Notes: generated by a model from the letters alone, not told the origin. A stretch of 64,000 nt of DNA from Anniella stebbinsi (GCA_029215795.1 JARDYH010000001.1:119128533-119192532), one strand, 5' to 3'. Shown: positions 30,688 through 41,995, numbered from the stretch's first letter. A program made the numbers and translations.

Positions 30688-31034
30688 CAACAAGGGAGAG
30701 GGCTGGCGCGCCCCCCAAATATGGAATGATCTCCCTGATGAGGCCTGCCTTGCGCCAACATTGCTATATTTTTGGCGTCAGGTCAAGATTTTCTTTTCTC
30801 CCAGGCATTTAGCAATATATGATTACCTTCACCAATCCTGGATCTGTTTTTAGATTCATAGCGTAAAGTTGTTTATGGTTGTTTTCAGATGTATGTTTTT
30901 GCGTATGTTGCATGTTTTTTGTGCTTTTAAATTTTATATATTGTTTTTAATTGTTTTAATCTCATGTAAACTGCCCAGAGAGATTCGGTTATGGGGCAGT
31001 ATAGAAATGTAATAATTAACAACAACAACAACAC
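30688..31034 (+). repeat. L2-clade LINE 3' end with (AAC)n tail
   Basis: Starts in the end of ORF2 (ATATGGAATGATCTCCCTGA corresponds to 'WNDLPD'), then the T-rich 3' UTR and the tail AAACTGCCCAGAGAGATTCG, GTTATGGGGCAGTATAGAAA and (AAC)n at 31018-31033. Same subfamily as 42110-44130. Confidence 0.8.
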
Positions 31035-31149
31035 CTTCAGTTTACCATGAGTGCAGACTAACAAATAGTAATTATGCAGTAACTGCTTTAAAAACTACTA
31101 TGTGCTAGCTCTAACTACACGAAATGGCGATCATCTCTAGTCTTCAGTA

Positions 31150-31300
31150 GGTTGGGTGAAAAAAAAATCATTTCAGGTTTTTTTTGACAAAAAGTTACCA
31201 AAATTCATAAAATTCTTCATAGGTTAGGGGGGAAAATTGATAGTAAAACCAAATTCAAGTGTGGGAAAAACCAAAACTGACAGATTTGTCCATCCAGATT
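31150..31300 (+). repeat. dispersed repeat, copy A (direct pair with 31940-32078)
   Basis: TTACCAAAATTCATAAAATT, then GTGGGAAAAACC and ACTGACAGATTTGTCCATCC. The copy at 31940-32078 has TCACCAAAATTTGAAAATTT, GTGGGAGAAAGC and CAGACAGATTTGTCCCTCC in the same order. Confidence 0.5.
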
Positions 31301-31375
31301 TTGAGTGCTTACCTCTTAAAAGCCTGGGTTTGAATCCCTGTACATTTAAACCATGAGCTTGTCTATTTGCCCTGT

Positions 31376-31850
31376 TTAGCTAGTGGTGGCTGCGAGTTGG
31401 GATTGCATTGTTTATATGACACAGCTGCCAACCCACAGCTATCAGAGCCTTTCCCCCCGAAACTGCATTTTTTTAAAAGTTGCTGACTTACCACGCCTTT
31501 TTCCTTTGCTCCAAGGTCACTACCTTCTATGCTCCATCTCTTGGTGGTGACCTCACTTTGGGTTGAGGCTGAGGTTTTTCCAGGGTAACAGCGAGTCCTA
31601 GGGTAGGACATGGGAAGGCCAGGTAGAGGGCAGCAGTTGGACTTGCCAAGCTGAATGGCTGCCTGTGCTGTGGCTTTTTAGGCCAGAAAGCCCACATTCC
31701 CTCCTGCCATGGAGATTTACTGTTCCCACCCTGCAACTGCGATGCTGCAGAGTTTTGAGGGAATAAATGGCCAAAGCGTCATTGTCAAGACATCAGCCAT
31801 GCTGCTGCTGCATAAGAGTGGCCACCTCATTTTGTTTTGTTTTCTTACAG
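31376..31850. repeat. dispersed MITE-like repeat, copy A (with 33900-34365 and 41610-41995)
   Basis: Blocks GACACAGCTGCCAACCCACA, TTAAAAGTTGCTGACTTACC, GGGCAGCAGTTGGACTTG and CCACATTCCCTCCTGCCATG occur in the same order at 41610-41995 (GATGCAGCCGCCAACTCACA, AAAAGCTGCAGACTTAAC, CCACACTCCCTCCTGCCATG). Family not recognised. Confidence 0.5.
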
Positions 31851-31939
31851 GGTCCTCATCTTTAACTGCTATAGCAGGCAGTTACAGCATGGTCTTCTCC
31901 ATGCTGGGCATACCTGTACCTGTTGAGTTTAGCCAGTGC

Positions 31940-32078
31940 AGATGTGTGAGAATTTCACTTCAGTTTGGTTTTTTATAAGAAGTCACCAAAATTTGAAAAT
32001 TTCTTCATTTTCATGACAGAAAGCTGATGTGGGAGAAAGCTAAACAGACAGATTTGTCCCTCCCTAGTTTTCAGCCAT
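31940..32078 (+). repeat. dispersed repeat, copy B (direct pair with 31150-31300)
   Basis: See copy A. The pair brackets the repeat at 31376-31850, so that element may have split or joined two copies. Confidence 0.5.
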
Positions 32079-33313
32079 GCAGAAATTCTAGTAATCTCTG
32101 CAACTGTTAGGAAATCCAGAAAAATGCCAAAGTTTTACAGTAATGTTGGGTTTTCCACAGACAACTACTTCTCCACATGGTTAGCCATGCCATTGAAGTT
32201 TATAGTCTTACTTTCAAAATGAATATACTTAGCTCTCAGTATTGAGAGTATTCCATTGCACTGGAAAATAGTTTCCACGTTGCAATTAAATCAAGCACAT
32301 TGCAAGTTTATATGCATATGTTATGCCTCTGCAGTCTGCATTTCTCAGACCAAGGACAGATGTGTTGGCAGTTGATTGGCTCATGTTCGTTCATTGCTGA
32401 AATTGACTTGAACTTTTGAAAATGGGTATTTAATTTACAGAAGAATGCCATGGCTCTTCATGTACACTCAAAAGGCAGAACATGCATCCATCATGTAAAT
32501 GTGACCTTTACAGAAGCAAATAATGTGAGTTCAGCTTTCAGGAAAACAAAAATTCTGACCGTTAGGAGGAGTGGAAAGGGAAATGTCCTTGCCACAGGAA
32601 CCTCCAACCAACCAATCAATTTCAGATATAAACAATGGATTAAAAGAAGGATGCCAACCAATCCAAAAACCAATCCTGCATGAGGATACACAACTTAGAT
32701 AAATATAGTGACCTGCACATGTACACATACTTATTCTTGGTGAAAAGAGAAAGGGAGAAAAAAATGGGTTCAAAACATTTAATCTACTTCATATTCCAAA
32801 TACAAGGAAGATCTCAGTTGTTTAACTTAATAGGCTAGCATCTATTCACATGAATAACTTCCTAAATAAAGAACTCTATCAAGAAACATTTCTGTTTTTG
32901 ACAATCTCTTTTGCTAATTTGCCGGTGATGATTAGCAAATTCTACAGCTTTCTCTGGAATTCAAGCTTGGAGCAGTGCGGCTGAACCTGCACCTGTCCAT
33001 GAAATTGCAGATGGCTCATGTAACACAGGCGATTGCCTTCAAAACAGGAAGGAGGAGGAGAACCAGCTTGCTTTTGTGAGATGAACACACATTTCCAAAA
33101 CACTAATTATTTGTTCTCCACAATATTATGGATGTCTCATGCATTTACAACTGGGATTCATCTTCATGCATCATTAAAAACCTAATGTATACCTTTGGAG
33201 GGAGGGGAAGGAGAAACTCTGCTCAGAAATTACAGATTCTTTAGTTATTTTGCCAAGAGACTTGCAGAAGTATTCATTTTCTTGCACCAAATTGGAAGAA
33301 TTAGAAGCAGGAA

Positions 33314-33316
<3 letters not shown>
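32079..33316. other. non-coding, unique; candidate conserved element near 32915-33030
   Basis: No gene. TTTGCTAATTTGC (about 32908) and GATTAGCAAATTC (about 32930) form a spaced inverted ATTAGCAAA pair, a type of homeodomain/POU site cluster. Purely suggestive. Confidence 0.35.

Positions 33317-33353
<37 letters not shown>
33317..33353. repeat. (TA)n microsatellite
   Basis: About 18 uninterrupted TA units. Confidence 0.95.
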
Positions 33354-33355
<2 letters not shown>

Positions 33356-33517
33356 GTAACAGAAATGTATATAGCCAATTTTAGATTTTTTTGTTATTTA
33401 AGTGAACAAAAATCACACATTTCTCCTTCATCTGGATCCAATGATCTGAAAGCCAACATCTCTTCCATATAAGCGAGCTGAATGTAAGCCACATGGACAT
33501 CATCAGTGGTGACAAGC

Positions 33518-33541
33518 ACACACGCGCGCGCACACACACAA
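33518..33541. repeat. (CA)n/(CG)n microsatellite
   Basis: CACACACGCGCGCGCACACA: a short purine-pyrimidine alternating tract, able in principle to form Z-DNA. Confidence 0.9.
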
Positions 33542-33899
33542 TTGTTTCAACACACACGGTACTTCCATGGTTTTTCAAGATAGAAATGATCTGTGTAAAC
33601 AATTGCCATATGTGGAATAGCTTAGGTTTGATTTGGGTTGTTTTGTTTTTAGCAACAGTTGGAATTTAGTAATATAAGAACCAATACATGGATATACTCA
33701 TGTAGTTATGAAACAAGGAAAGTTGCAATTAACAATCTGGGCTGCCCAAAGCAAAACTCATAGAAGAGCACATTAGTATGTAAAACTTACCTCCTTTTTA
33801 AAATATTAACTGGGTTGTTGTTGTTTTAAAAAAATGCCCACCCCAAAAAAGAGTCTTGGGACAGTCTCAGAGCCAAGTAAGCACCTTGCCATCCACAGA

Positions 33900-34365
33900 G
33901 GCATGGCAGGTGGAGACCTGGGGGCTGTCTGTACACTCCGAAAGCCTCACGGTAGGTGTGCAGTAGCACTGCGTCGGTGGCACTGTGTCTGATATACAAT
34001 GCAGCAACCACCTCGAGGCCACCGTGGGGCTTTCCTGCAAAGCTCTGCATTTAAAAAGTCAAGTCAAGGACTTGCCCTAACATTTTAGTCTGGAGCAAGG
34101 TGAATACGGCTCTTCCGCCATCTAACCAATGTCAGGTGGAATGTGACCCCTGATTGGTCATCGTCCACCTTGGCAGAGGGCAAGAGGTGGGTCGGTGAGC
34201 CGCATGGCTACCGGAAACCCCACACCTTCTCTCTGCTTCGGGGTTAGCCGCCATCACCCCACAGCAGGATAAGCATGGGGTTTTAGCAAAGGTGATGGCA
34301 ACCCAGCACCGTATAGGCAACTTCTTGGACTTTCCCTGACAAAGCTCAGCATAGACAGTATTGTT
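33900..34365. repeat. dispersed MITE-like repeat, copy B
   Basis: GATATACAATGCAGCAACCA, CACCGTGGGGCTTTCCTGCA and GGCAGAGGGCAAGAGGTGGG correspond to blocks of 41610-41995 (GATGCAGCC, CACCATGGGGCATTTCC, GGCAAAGGGCAGTGGGTGGG). Diverged. Confidence 0.4.
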
Positions 34366-34887
34366 TCACTGTGCTTTATGCACAGTGTTTCCTACTTGAA
34401 AAGCCTGAAACACCCCAACTCACATGCAGGGCAATTGCCAGCAATGTACCCATGCCTTTGCTACTGAGGAGCACCCCACTTTCTTTGCATGCAGGGTTTA
34501 CTTCCATGTTAGGGGAGGAATTTGCCATGGAGGCAAGAAGGAGAAGGCTTGAAGAAGGGGGAAAGAATGATTTATAAATCCTCTGTGTGGATGGAAGCCC
34601 TTTAGTACTGTTTTTTTTAGTAGCTGGGATTCAGAAGCATTTTGCCTTGGGTCATGAAAACTATCTGTGGTCAGCTTTGCTTGTGCTCAGTTTTCCTTTA
34701 TCCTTCACAACTTGGCGCAAACTCCCTCTTTTAATACCTTTTTTATTTAGTTTGGTTTTAGGATATTATGGGGTTAAATGTGTGTGGTGTGTGTGTGTAT
34801 GCGTTTTTGTGTGTTAATGTGTGTTAATGATTTAGAAATCAAACATTCAGTTAAAATGCTCAGGGTGCCAAGAGATTATAAAGTTCA

Positions 34888-34888
<1 letters not shown>
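34366..34888. other. non-coding, short GT tracts
   Basis: No gene. Imperfect GT tract at 34778-34830. Confidence 0.5.

Positions 34889-34917
<29 letters not shown>
34889..34917. repeat. (AC)n microsatellite
   Basis: About 14 AC units, followed by an A/G-rich stretch up to 35110. Confidence 0.95.
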
Positions 34918-34920
<3 letters not shown>

Positions 34921-35264
34921 AAGAAAGAGAGAGAATTAACCCAAGGAATAGAAACTCAGTTGGTGACAAATGATCAAGAAACTATCCTCCTGATTGGATG
35001 GAGTTGGGGTGATTTAAAAAACAATGAATTTTAAGAGATAAAAGTATAAGACAGAAAGACAGAGGAATAGAAAGAAAAAAAGAGAGGGGGAGGGAAGGAA
35101 GAAAAGATGCCCAGAGTTCTAGATTAAAGAAAGAGTGAGAGTTACTAGAACTGAAGAACTAGTTGAGGGAGAGAGCTGGCAGTAAGATATTGCTTAGATA
35201 AAGTAGGGACCCAGTCGAGTTAGGTTAGATGAATACATTTATCTCTGTTTACCCTATTGCTAGT

Positions 35265-35266
35265 AT

Positions 35267-35298
<32 letters not shown>
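35265..35298. repeat. (GT)n microsatellite
   Basis: About 16 GT units. Confidence 0.95.
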
Positions 35299-35299
<1 letters not shown>

Positions 35300-35366
35300 A
35301 TCCATTTGGATTTTAAACTTTTCCTATCGAAACAGAAATAAAGATTTCCACCTGGTGGCAGCAAAG

Positions 35367-35400
35367 AAGAAGAAGAAGAGGAGGAGGAGGAGGAGGATGA
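35367..35400. repeat. (AAG)n(AGG)n microsatellite
   Basis: GAAGAAGAAGAAGAGG passing into GAGGAGGAGGAGG; a homopurine tract. Confidence 0.95.
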
Positions 35401-35654
35401 GAGGCCACTGGAAGGGAAGAGCAAAATGGAATGTGGGCATACTATTTTGCTATTTTCCGTTCTACTCAAGGAACAGAGTGTAACCAATCCAGAGTTCCAG
35501 CATTTGGCTGTGTGCTGTATGAAGAAGTATTTTAAGAATTCTCCACCATTTAGCTTTATTGGACCGCTCAGAGTCTAGTATCCCTGGGGAGTTGGGGGCT
35601 TCTCTATGGCTACTTTCTTCCAATCATGCATGATTTATATACGTCATTCCTTAC

Positions 35655-35990
35655 CTAGAGAAGGATTCATCAGAGGAGGGGGAGAGCCAGCACCGTGGGC
35701 CCCAGCTGGAGCTAGGCAGGGAGCTGGAGGCTCCAGCCAACAACACTCCCCTGGAACCATTAGAAGAAGAGTAGCCTGACCCTTCCAGTGTAAGTCAAGC
35801 TTCCCCCAAATACAGGAGGAAGAGCTGGATGGTATAGGCAGAGCTCTGAATGGTGTAGGCTCAAACGCAAGCTGCAGAAAAGCAAAAAGAGGCCACAGCA
35901 TGGGGGCTCCCTTAAAAGCAACACACTGACCTAATTCGCCAGCAATGCTAATTAACAACTAGCAATAAATCAGCACAGCCAAATGCAAGT
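35655..35990 (+). repeat. possible LTR fragment related in style to the one at 55632
   Basis: A Glu/Ser-rich frame with stops (around GATTCATCAGAGGAGGGGGA) followed by an A/G-rich basic part and CTTAAAAGCAACACACTGAC resembles U3 regions of LTR elements that carry the end of a polyprotein. Ends not identified; weak call. Confidence 0.3.
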
Positions 35991-36745
35991 GTGGACCCAG
36001 TCGGACTTGCTTGGGTGCGAATGCTGACCAAAGCCTGGGTGCTCACACACAGGTCTGCCCTAGCTTCCAGCCCTTCCCCCCCCCTCCGCTGCATTAATGA
36101 CTGCTGTCATTAACACAGTGGGGGGAAATGTGCACTTTCTATTTGTATATTAATTTTCAGCTACAACATAAGAGTTTATCTGAGGAAGCTTGCTTCACGC
36201 GAAATGGGTGGATACTGGAAACCTGTTGTATTTTCTGTATTTCTTGTGTTGTTTTGTAAACCATATCTCTCAATTGCAAGTAATAGCAATATAAAATAGA
36301 ACAGTTTGTTTTGGAAAACTTCCTTTGTAACAGCGACATTGCAAATAGTTTGTTTGTATAACATTGACTGTAGTTTGATATCACTTTTCATTGAATTGTG
36401 TAGCTTTTTATAAGCAAAAGTTATATATATATAGTGTTCCTATATCAGTCAGTCGATAAAGAGTATTTACCTCAACTTCTGGAATATATTTTTTATTGTT
36501 TTGGCAGTTGTGTGCTTTGCACATTACACCAGTTGTTTAGTCTGTCAACTGCTGCCTCCGTTTTTGTATAACACTCTCTTGCTGTGGCATTTGCAGCAGG
36601 AAAAAAACAGGGCCAGTGTGGCAGCAGGGGCACGACCACATGAGCAGGGAATTCACTCTGCCTCACAGGAGGGCTGGCCCTGCTTTCCAGGTTGTTGTAA
36701 GGATCGCTCATGTGTTTGTACATGAAATGCTTTGAACGCTCTAAA
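35991..36745. other. non-coding, no recognised feature
   Basis: No gene. C-rich run at 36076-36086 and a short TA tract near 36424-36434. Confidence 0.5.
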
Positions 36746-36882
36746 GCAGCCTTCCCTTGCCTGGTGCCCTCCAGTTGTTTTAGGACTACAGCTCCCATCA
36801 ACCTTTGCCGACATGGCCAGATTTCTGGAAATGATGGTAGTTGTAGTCCAAAACATCTGGGGGTGCCCATTTGGAGAATGCT
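36746..36882. mobile_element. 137-bp palindromic MITE with perfect 8-bp duplication
   Basis: The octamer gctctaaa stands on both sides (36738-36745, 36883-36890), consistent with a hAT-type insertion. Left arm GCCTGGTGCCCTCCAGTTGT and GGACTACAGCTCCCATCAAC; right arm GATGGTAGTTGTAGTCCAAA and ACATCTGGGGGTGCCC are its inverted copy. Best-defined member of the family. Confidence 0.85.
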
Positions 36883-36890
36883 GCTCTAAA

Positions 36891-38059
36891 ACATCAATGC
36901 TGTGTTATTATATTTACAAAGATGGTTAATAATACAATGGAGGTCACTTATGCATATCCCATTTAAAAGTCATTTATCCAATAAACTGTGGATTTTATAT
37001 TTCATTCAACATATAAATGAGATGCAATCAGTGCAGACATTCCCTAATAATAAAACTGAAAATTGATTTTTTGAAATAGAGTTGAAAACAGACAGTTTTG
37101 CTGATAAACTCAGATACTGTGTGTTTCAATTTGAAGTGTGTCCATAAAAACAGATGAAAGCTCTTGCTTTGAGTCTCTTGAAATGATTTGCATTCATCCA
37201 AGCTTTTGTGCCACAAGGCTGTGATTTTACTTTCATTCTCCATCCTGACAGCTACAGGAATTAACATTTGCCTTCCTCAAAACACTAAACCTGAGTGTGT
37301 CAAGTATCCACCTAGGAGACTAAATAAGTGTGCATCCAATCATACCATAATGTACTCTGGCATTCTAGCCCATCCGGTCATATCACAAGCCAGCAGGTGT
37401 GCAGCGGAGTGACAGAGCTGGACACACACACCACGACTAGTTCAGATGGGCTAGGTACACAAAGAGCCCTGCCTGATCATAAATCATGCTGTGTCCATGC
37501 TGTTTACACCATTAATTTTTGTCATGAGATAAAGCGTCGCTACACTATAGCAGCAATTACATTTTATCAGTCCAGTAACCAAAGAAGCAAATGGTAATTG
37601 TCATGTAACGTCATGTAAGATTACAATAACTGGATAATCATGTCTGTAATCAGCAATAACTCAGTTCTCTTACCTGCTTTAGTGTTAGTTCTTTTGAGAC
37701 ATACCATAAATCATGAGCTGGTAGGCCACAATGAACAGAGAAAACAGGCCATATTAGTAAAGCTTTCAAGTAGGTTGGTTCTTATCCAAAACCAAATAGT
37801 GAGAAAGGTGAGAGAAACTTAGGATGTCATTCTTTCTACATAGTTGAAATCACCAATCCTTCAAAGTTTGGAAAACATTACATCTCATCCTCCCAACAAT
37901 GTAAGCGGGAGAACAAAGCCTCAGGCCTGGGAGCCAAACCCAGTCTGCCCGAGGTCCAAATCCAGTCTGTCTGGAGGCCAAATCCAATGCTTCGAGGTTT
38001 CCCAGATGTCCATGTACCCTTTCCTGGCAGAATCCAATGGGATGCTTATGTGCCCGCCA
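36891..38059. other. non-coding, unique; candidate conserved element at 37160-37265
   Basis: No gene. AATGATTTGCATTCATCC (37179-37196) contains an octamer-type ATTTGCAT site in otherwise unique sequence without repeat resemblance. Confidence 0.35.
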
Positions 38060-38316
38060 ATTCTCTTGCGTCGACCACTTGTAGAATTGAGATTTCGTGC
38101 TTCTGGGGGCAACCAGAAAATAGTGAAAGCATCCATTTCTGAAATGGGGCAGGACAGCAGAGTTTGCATAAGGAAGCTCAACTGACCTGTCCTAATCCAG
38201 AAATGATCGTTTTTCTCATTGGGGGCTTCCTGTGGGAAGCGTTAAATTTTCATTGCACAAGTGGTGGGTCCCACTTGCACAATGGAATCAGAGGGACCCA
38301 CCACTTGCACAACGGA
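38060..38316. repeat. dispersed repeat, copy A (pair with 53430-53650), host of the hAT-like insertion
   Basis: AGGAAGCTCAACTGACCTGT, ATTGCACAAGTGGTGGGTCC and CCACTTGCACAACGGACTCT match CTTATGCAAGCTCCGCTGAC, CATTGCATGACTGGTG and CCACTTGCACAACAGACTTA of copy B. The hAT-like element at 38325 inserted at its right edge. Confidence 0.55.
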
Positions 38317-38324
38317 CTCTGTGG

Positions 38325-39510
38325 TGGGGATGTGTACCGTATTGGGTCCGATGTCCGATAACGAGCCCATAAGGTCGTTATCGGACACCCGATGACCGAT
38401 AACAATAATTTCCTTAGGTAGCCCTATCCGATCGGATCCGATATCCATCTGTCCAATAACTATCAGACATATCGGATTTTCAGACCACCATTTCTGGTGT
38501 TTTCCCCATAGGCTTACATTGGGGGAAAGTAAGCTTTCCCCCAATGCAAGTCTATGGGGAAAAACACTGGGCCGGCACTGCCTCCCTCCCTCCCCCCACT
38601 CGTGCTCATTACCTGCCGCCGGCAGCGCCTCCAGTCCGTCCTACTGCAAAACAGGATTTCCGGCTTGTTCCTCAGTACAGAGACGCACCGAGTGATGATG
38701 ACATCACTCGTCGTGTCTCTCTACTGAGGAACAGGCTGGAAAGTTTGTTTCACAGTAGTATGGACCAGCGGCGGCAGTGGGGATGGCCACAGGTAAGGAG
38801 CGCGAGTGGGGGAAAGGGAGGGAGGGGTCCCCAGGGGTCCCGCCTTACCTGCGGCCTTCCCTGCCACTGCCGCCAGTCCGTACTACTGCTAAACAGGCTT
38901 TCCGGCCTGTTCCTCAGTACAGAGACATGCTGAGTGATGACATAATCATTCAGCGCATCTCTCTACTGAGTAACAGGCCAGAAAGCCTGTTTAGCAGTAG
39001 TATGGAACGGCGGTGGCGGCGGGGAAGGCTGCAGGTAAGGAGCGCAAGTGGGGGGATGGAGAGAGGAGGGGTCCCCCCTTACCTGCAGCCTTCCCCGCTG
39101 CCACCGGCGGTCCGTACTACTGCTAAACAGGTTTTCCGGCCTGTTCCTCAGTAGAGACACGCGCTGAGTGATGACATCATCACTCGGTGTGTCTCTGTAC
39201 TGAGGAACAGGCTGGGAAGCCTGTTTAGCAGTACTACAGACAGGCGGCAGTAGTGACGGCAGCAGCAGCAGGTGGGGGGGAGGGAGTGCAAGTAGGGGGA
39301 GGGAGGGAGTGCCGGTCCAGTGTTATTCCCCATAGACTTGCATTGGGGGAAAGCTTTCTTTCCCCCAATGCAAGCCTATGGGGAAAACACCTGAAATGGC
39401 GGTCCGTAATCGGATCGGAACTTCCAATATTTATCAGATATCGGATCCGATCAAATCCGGGTATTCCTCGATATGATCGGATCTGATATTTCTGGCCATG
39501 CACTTCCCTA
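38325..39510. mobile_element. 1186-bp hAT-like element, diverged sibling of 20652-22451, three palindromic units
   Basis: Left end TGGGGATGTGTACCG, right end GGCCATGCACTTCCCTA; flanks ctctgtgg (38317-38324) and ttctgtgg (39511-39518) agree at seven of eight bases, an aged 8-bp duplication. Both sub-terminal zones hold hairpins: ACATTGGGGGAAAG with CTTTCCCCCAATGC (about 38516-38546) and TTGCATTGGGGGAAAG with CTTTCCCCCAATGCAAG (about 39340-39374). Between are three palindromes around GAGTGATGA/CATCACTC (about 38690-38711, 38932-38953, 39166-39187), about 240 bp apart, flanked by CTAAACAGGCTTTCCGGCCT and its inverse. End zones are rich in CCGATATC / GATCGG. No transposase frame. Confidence 0.85.
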
Positions 39511-39978
39511 TTCTGTGGGGTGCAGGAGAGTTGTCAGGGGCATACATTTTCTGGAGATTGTGATATTTCTCACACTTCCAGCTGGACATCTGAGCAGGCA
39601 AGGGTAGTGGAAGAATGGGCAACATGATGGAGGCAGTTCTGTCTTTCTTCGTTGGAGTTCCACCTTACACAAATCGGTACTAGAATCCTTTCCCAAGGCG
39701 AATCCGGACACCCTGATGAATGACAAATCAATTTATTTCCTTGTAATTGACTAATTGTATTCACCTTTAAAAACACACACTTTATTACAGCTAATATTTC
39801 TGTTGTGATAGGTTATAAAGTTTCAATAATATATGGAAAGACATTTAGCTGCACTCTTAATGAATATAGAAAGTAATTACCTTGGATGCATTGTTTAAAA
39901 GAAGTTTACATTCAGTTAAGGGTTTCCCCACCCCCTATTGCGCTTCAGAGGTGGGTGTGTGTGTGTGTTCAATGAAGC

Positions 39979-40152
39979 TAAGGCTGCAATCCTATACACA
40001 CTTACTTGGGAATAAGTTTCACTGAGATCGGTTTTTGATGAGGTGGGGAATACATTTTTGGTACTTATTTGCACAATCCCACATAGCAGTAAGCCCTAGT
40101 GAATTCAGTGGGGATTTCTTGCAGTTAAGTGGACATAGGATTGTACTCTTAG
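39979..40152. repeat. short dispersed palindromic repeat (split or double copy)
   Basis: GCAATCCTATACACACTTAC with GGGAATAAGTTTCACTGA, then CAGTAAGCCCTAGTGAATTC and AAGTGGACATAGGATTGTAC. Confidence 0.55.
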
Positions 40153-40699
40153 ATACACATTTCTAGAATTACTTGCTTTCTCCTATCCATGACCATATAA
40201 TGATAATCTAACATTACTGTGGGATTTTTTCCCCAAAGCTCTCTTTGGCTGTCATGGTATACTTACTCAAGTGTTAAGAACTACAGGTCTCTATCATGGA
40301 ATACACAGGTGATAATGTAGTTTTAAGAATAGTACTGCCACTGCATTATTACTTTTTAATCTGTTTCATAATGTATGCAAACTACGGCATTCTCTTCTTC
40401 TGCTACAGCGCTTTCTCTTCAAGACCTAACAATATCTCAAAACATTAAAATAGTCAATAAAGTCAGGAATTATCCTGACCTTTCTCTGTAGCTGTTCTGC
40501 TCAATTCAGCAAGTTGCATATTGACAAGATCTACTCTGCAGTATATTTCATTTGGATTTTCTAACATTTTAATATGGATTTTGAATCTATAAATTGATAA
40601 ATGCATATTGATCCTACCTCTATTGATATTCAATACATGATGACCTTCATCATATCCTTGATACGTACGAATTAATTTAAAATTTCAGAAACTGATTCT

Positions 40700-40780
40700 T
40701 ACAGTACTATCCTATACATGTCTAAGTTATATTGGGTCCAGTTGGGCTTATTCCCAAGTAAATTGATATAAAACTGCAGC
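40700..40780. repeat. short dispersed palindromic repeat
   Basis: CAGTACTATCCTATACATGT, TTGGGCTTATTCCCAAGTAA: family of 10390-10475. Confidence 0.5.
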
Positions 40781-40908
40781 CTCACGACTTTTAAAATTTA
40801 ATGAATACAGGAAAAAATGCACTTTGCCTGGAGCAATATTTTAATGTACACCCCTTCTCTCTCTCTTTCTCTCCCTTTTCAAAGCACTGGTAACTAATCT
40901 TTTCGGTT

Positions 40909-41580
40909 ATTATTATTATTATTATTATTTATAACCCGCCTCTCCCTCCAGATCGAGACGGGGAACAACAATAAATATAAACACAAGAACCACAAAATGG
41001 ATAAAACATTAAAACTAATAAAAACTAATACATCATTAAAAACATCTTAAAATTCAGCTGGGTAGGCCTGCTGGAAGAGATCAGTCTTCATGGCTCTCTT
41101 AAATTCATGAAGACTGCTAATTTGTCGAAACTCCTCCAGCAGGCCATTCCACAGTCTGGGAGCGGCAGAAGAGAAAGTCCTCTGGGTAACACTCGTCAGC
41201 CTAGTTCTGGCTGATTGGAGTAAATTCTTCCCAGAGGACCTGAGTGTGTGGGGCGGATTATATGGGAGAAGGCGATCCCACAGGTAACCTGGACCCAAAC
41301 CATGTAGGACTTTAAAGGTAATAACCAACACTTTATACTTCGCCCAGAAACTGATTGGCAGCCAATGAAATGATTTTAAGATTGGTGTAATGTGGTCACC
41401 CCTAGGTGCACCGGTGACCAACCTGGCAGTCATATTTTGAACAAGTTGAAGTTTCCGGACTAGGCATAGAGGTAGCCCTATGTACAGCGCATTGCAGAAG
41501 TCGAGCCTCGAAGTTACCAGCGTGTGCACTACTGTCTTTAGGTCTTCCAACTCTAGGAAGGGGTAGTATCTACTGACTCA
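40909..41580 (-). pseudogene. L2-clade LINE ORF2 C-terminus and 3' UTR, antisense
   Basis: Minus-strand frame 41550-41047 is open for 167 codons to the natural stop: SRLDFCNALYIGLPLCLVRK, then LVTGAPRGDHITPILKSFHW, then FSSAAPRLWNGLLEEFRQ and FKRAMKTDLFQQAYPAEF. This is the L2 region behind the polymerase; YADD and the endonuclease are missing. The 3' UTR leads to an (AAT)n-type tail, seen here as (ATT)n at 40909-40931. Truncation at about 41580 follows a decayed YPFLELEDLK segment. Slightly more intact than the homologous part of 44495-45500. Confidence 0.9.
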
Positions 41581-41609
41581 AAGCAGGGATATAAAGAACT
41601 AATAATTAA

Positions 41610-41995
41610 TCTGGGGTTTGTCTAAATGCCTTATTTACCCCGTGATGTCTGTGTGGTGGTGCTGTGGTGGTTATACGATGCAGCCGCCAACTCACAGCCA
41701 CCATGGGGCATTTCCCTGAAGCTGTGCGCTACAAAAGCTGCAGACTTAACACGTGTTGGTGGTGACCTTGCTTTGAGTTCACACCAGGGGTGGATTGTGG
41801 CCACCGATTGGTCGCCGGAAGCATGAGGAGGCAGGGCAAAGGGCAGTGGGTGGGCTCATCAAGCTGGATAGCTGCTGGAAGGCCCACACTCCCTCCTGCC
41901 ATGGGGATTTCCCATCCCCACCCCTGAGCTGCAATACCATGGTTTTTCACCAGGTAGGAGCAGCAAAGCAGCGCCATGAAGACAGCCCTTGGTGA
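41610..41995. repeat. dispersed MITE-like repeat, copy C
   Basis: Best-preserved of three copies: CGATGCAGCCGCCAACTCAC, GCCACCATGGGGCATTTCCC, GGGCAGTGGGTGGGCTCATC, CCACACTCCCTCCTGCCATG. Directly abuts the truncated L2 at 41580. No clear ends. Confidence 0.5.

Larger units (their letters stand above)
39511..40908. other. non-coding, AT-rich; two short palindromic repeats
   Basis: No gene. Only the repeats at 39979-40152 and 40700-40780 recognised. Confidence 0.5.

Noticed and set aside
38544..39154. Two frames of about 125-129 codons in tandem-like arrangement
   Set aside because: Produced by the repeated palindromic units of the 38325-39510 element.
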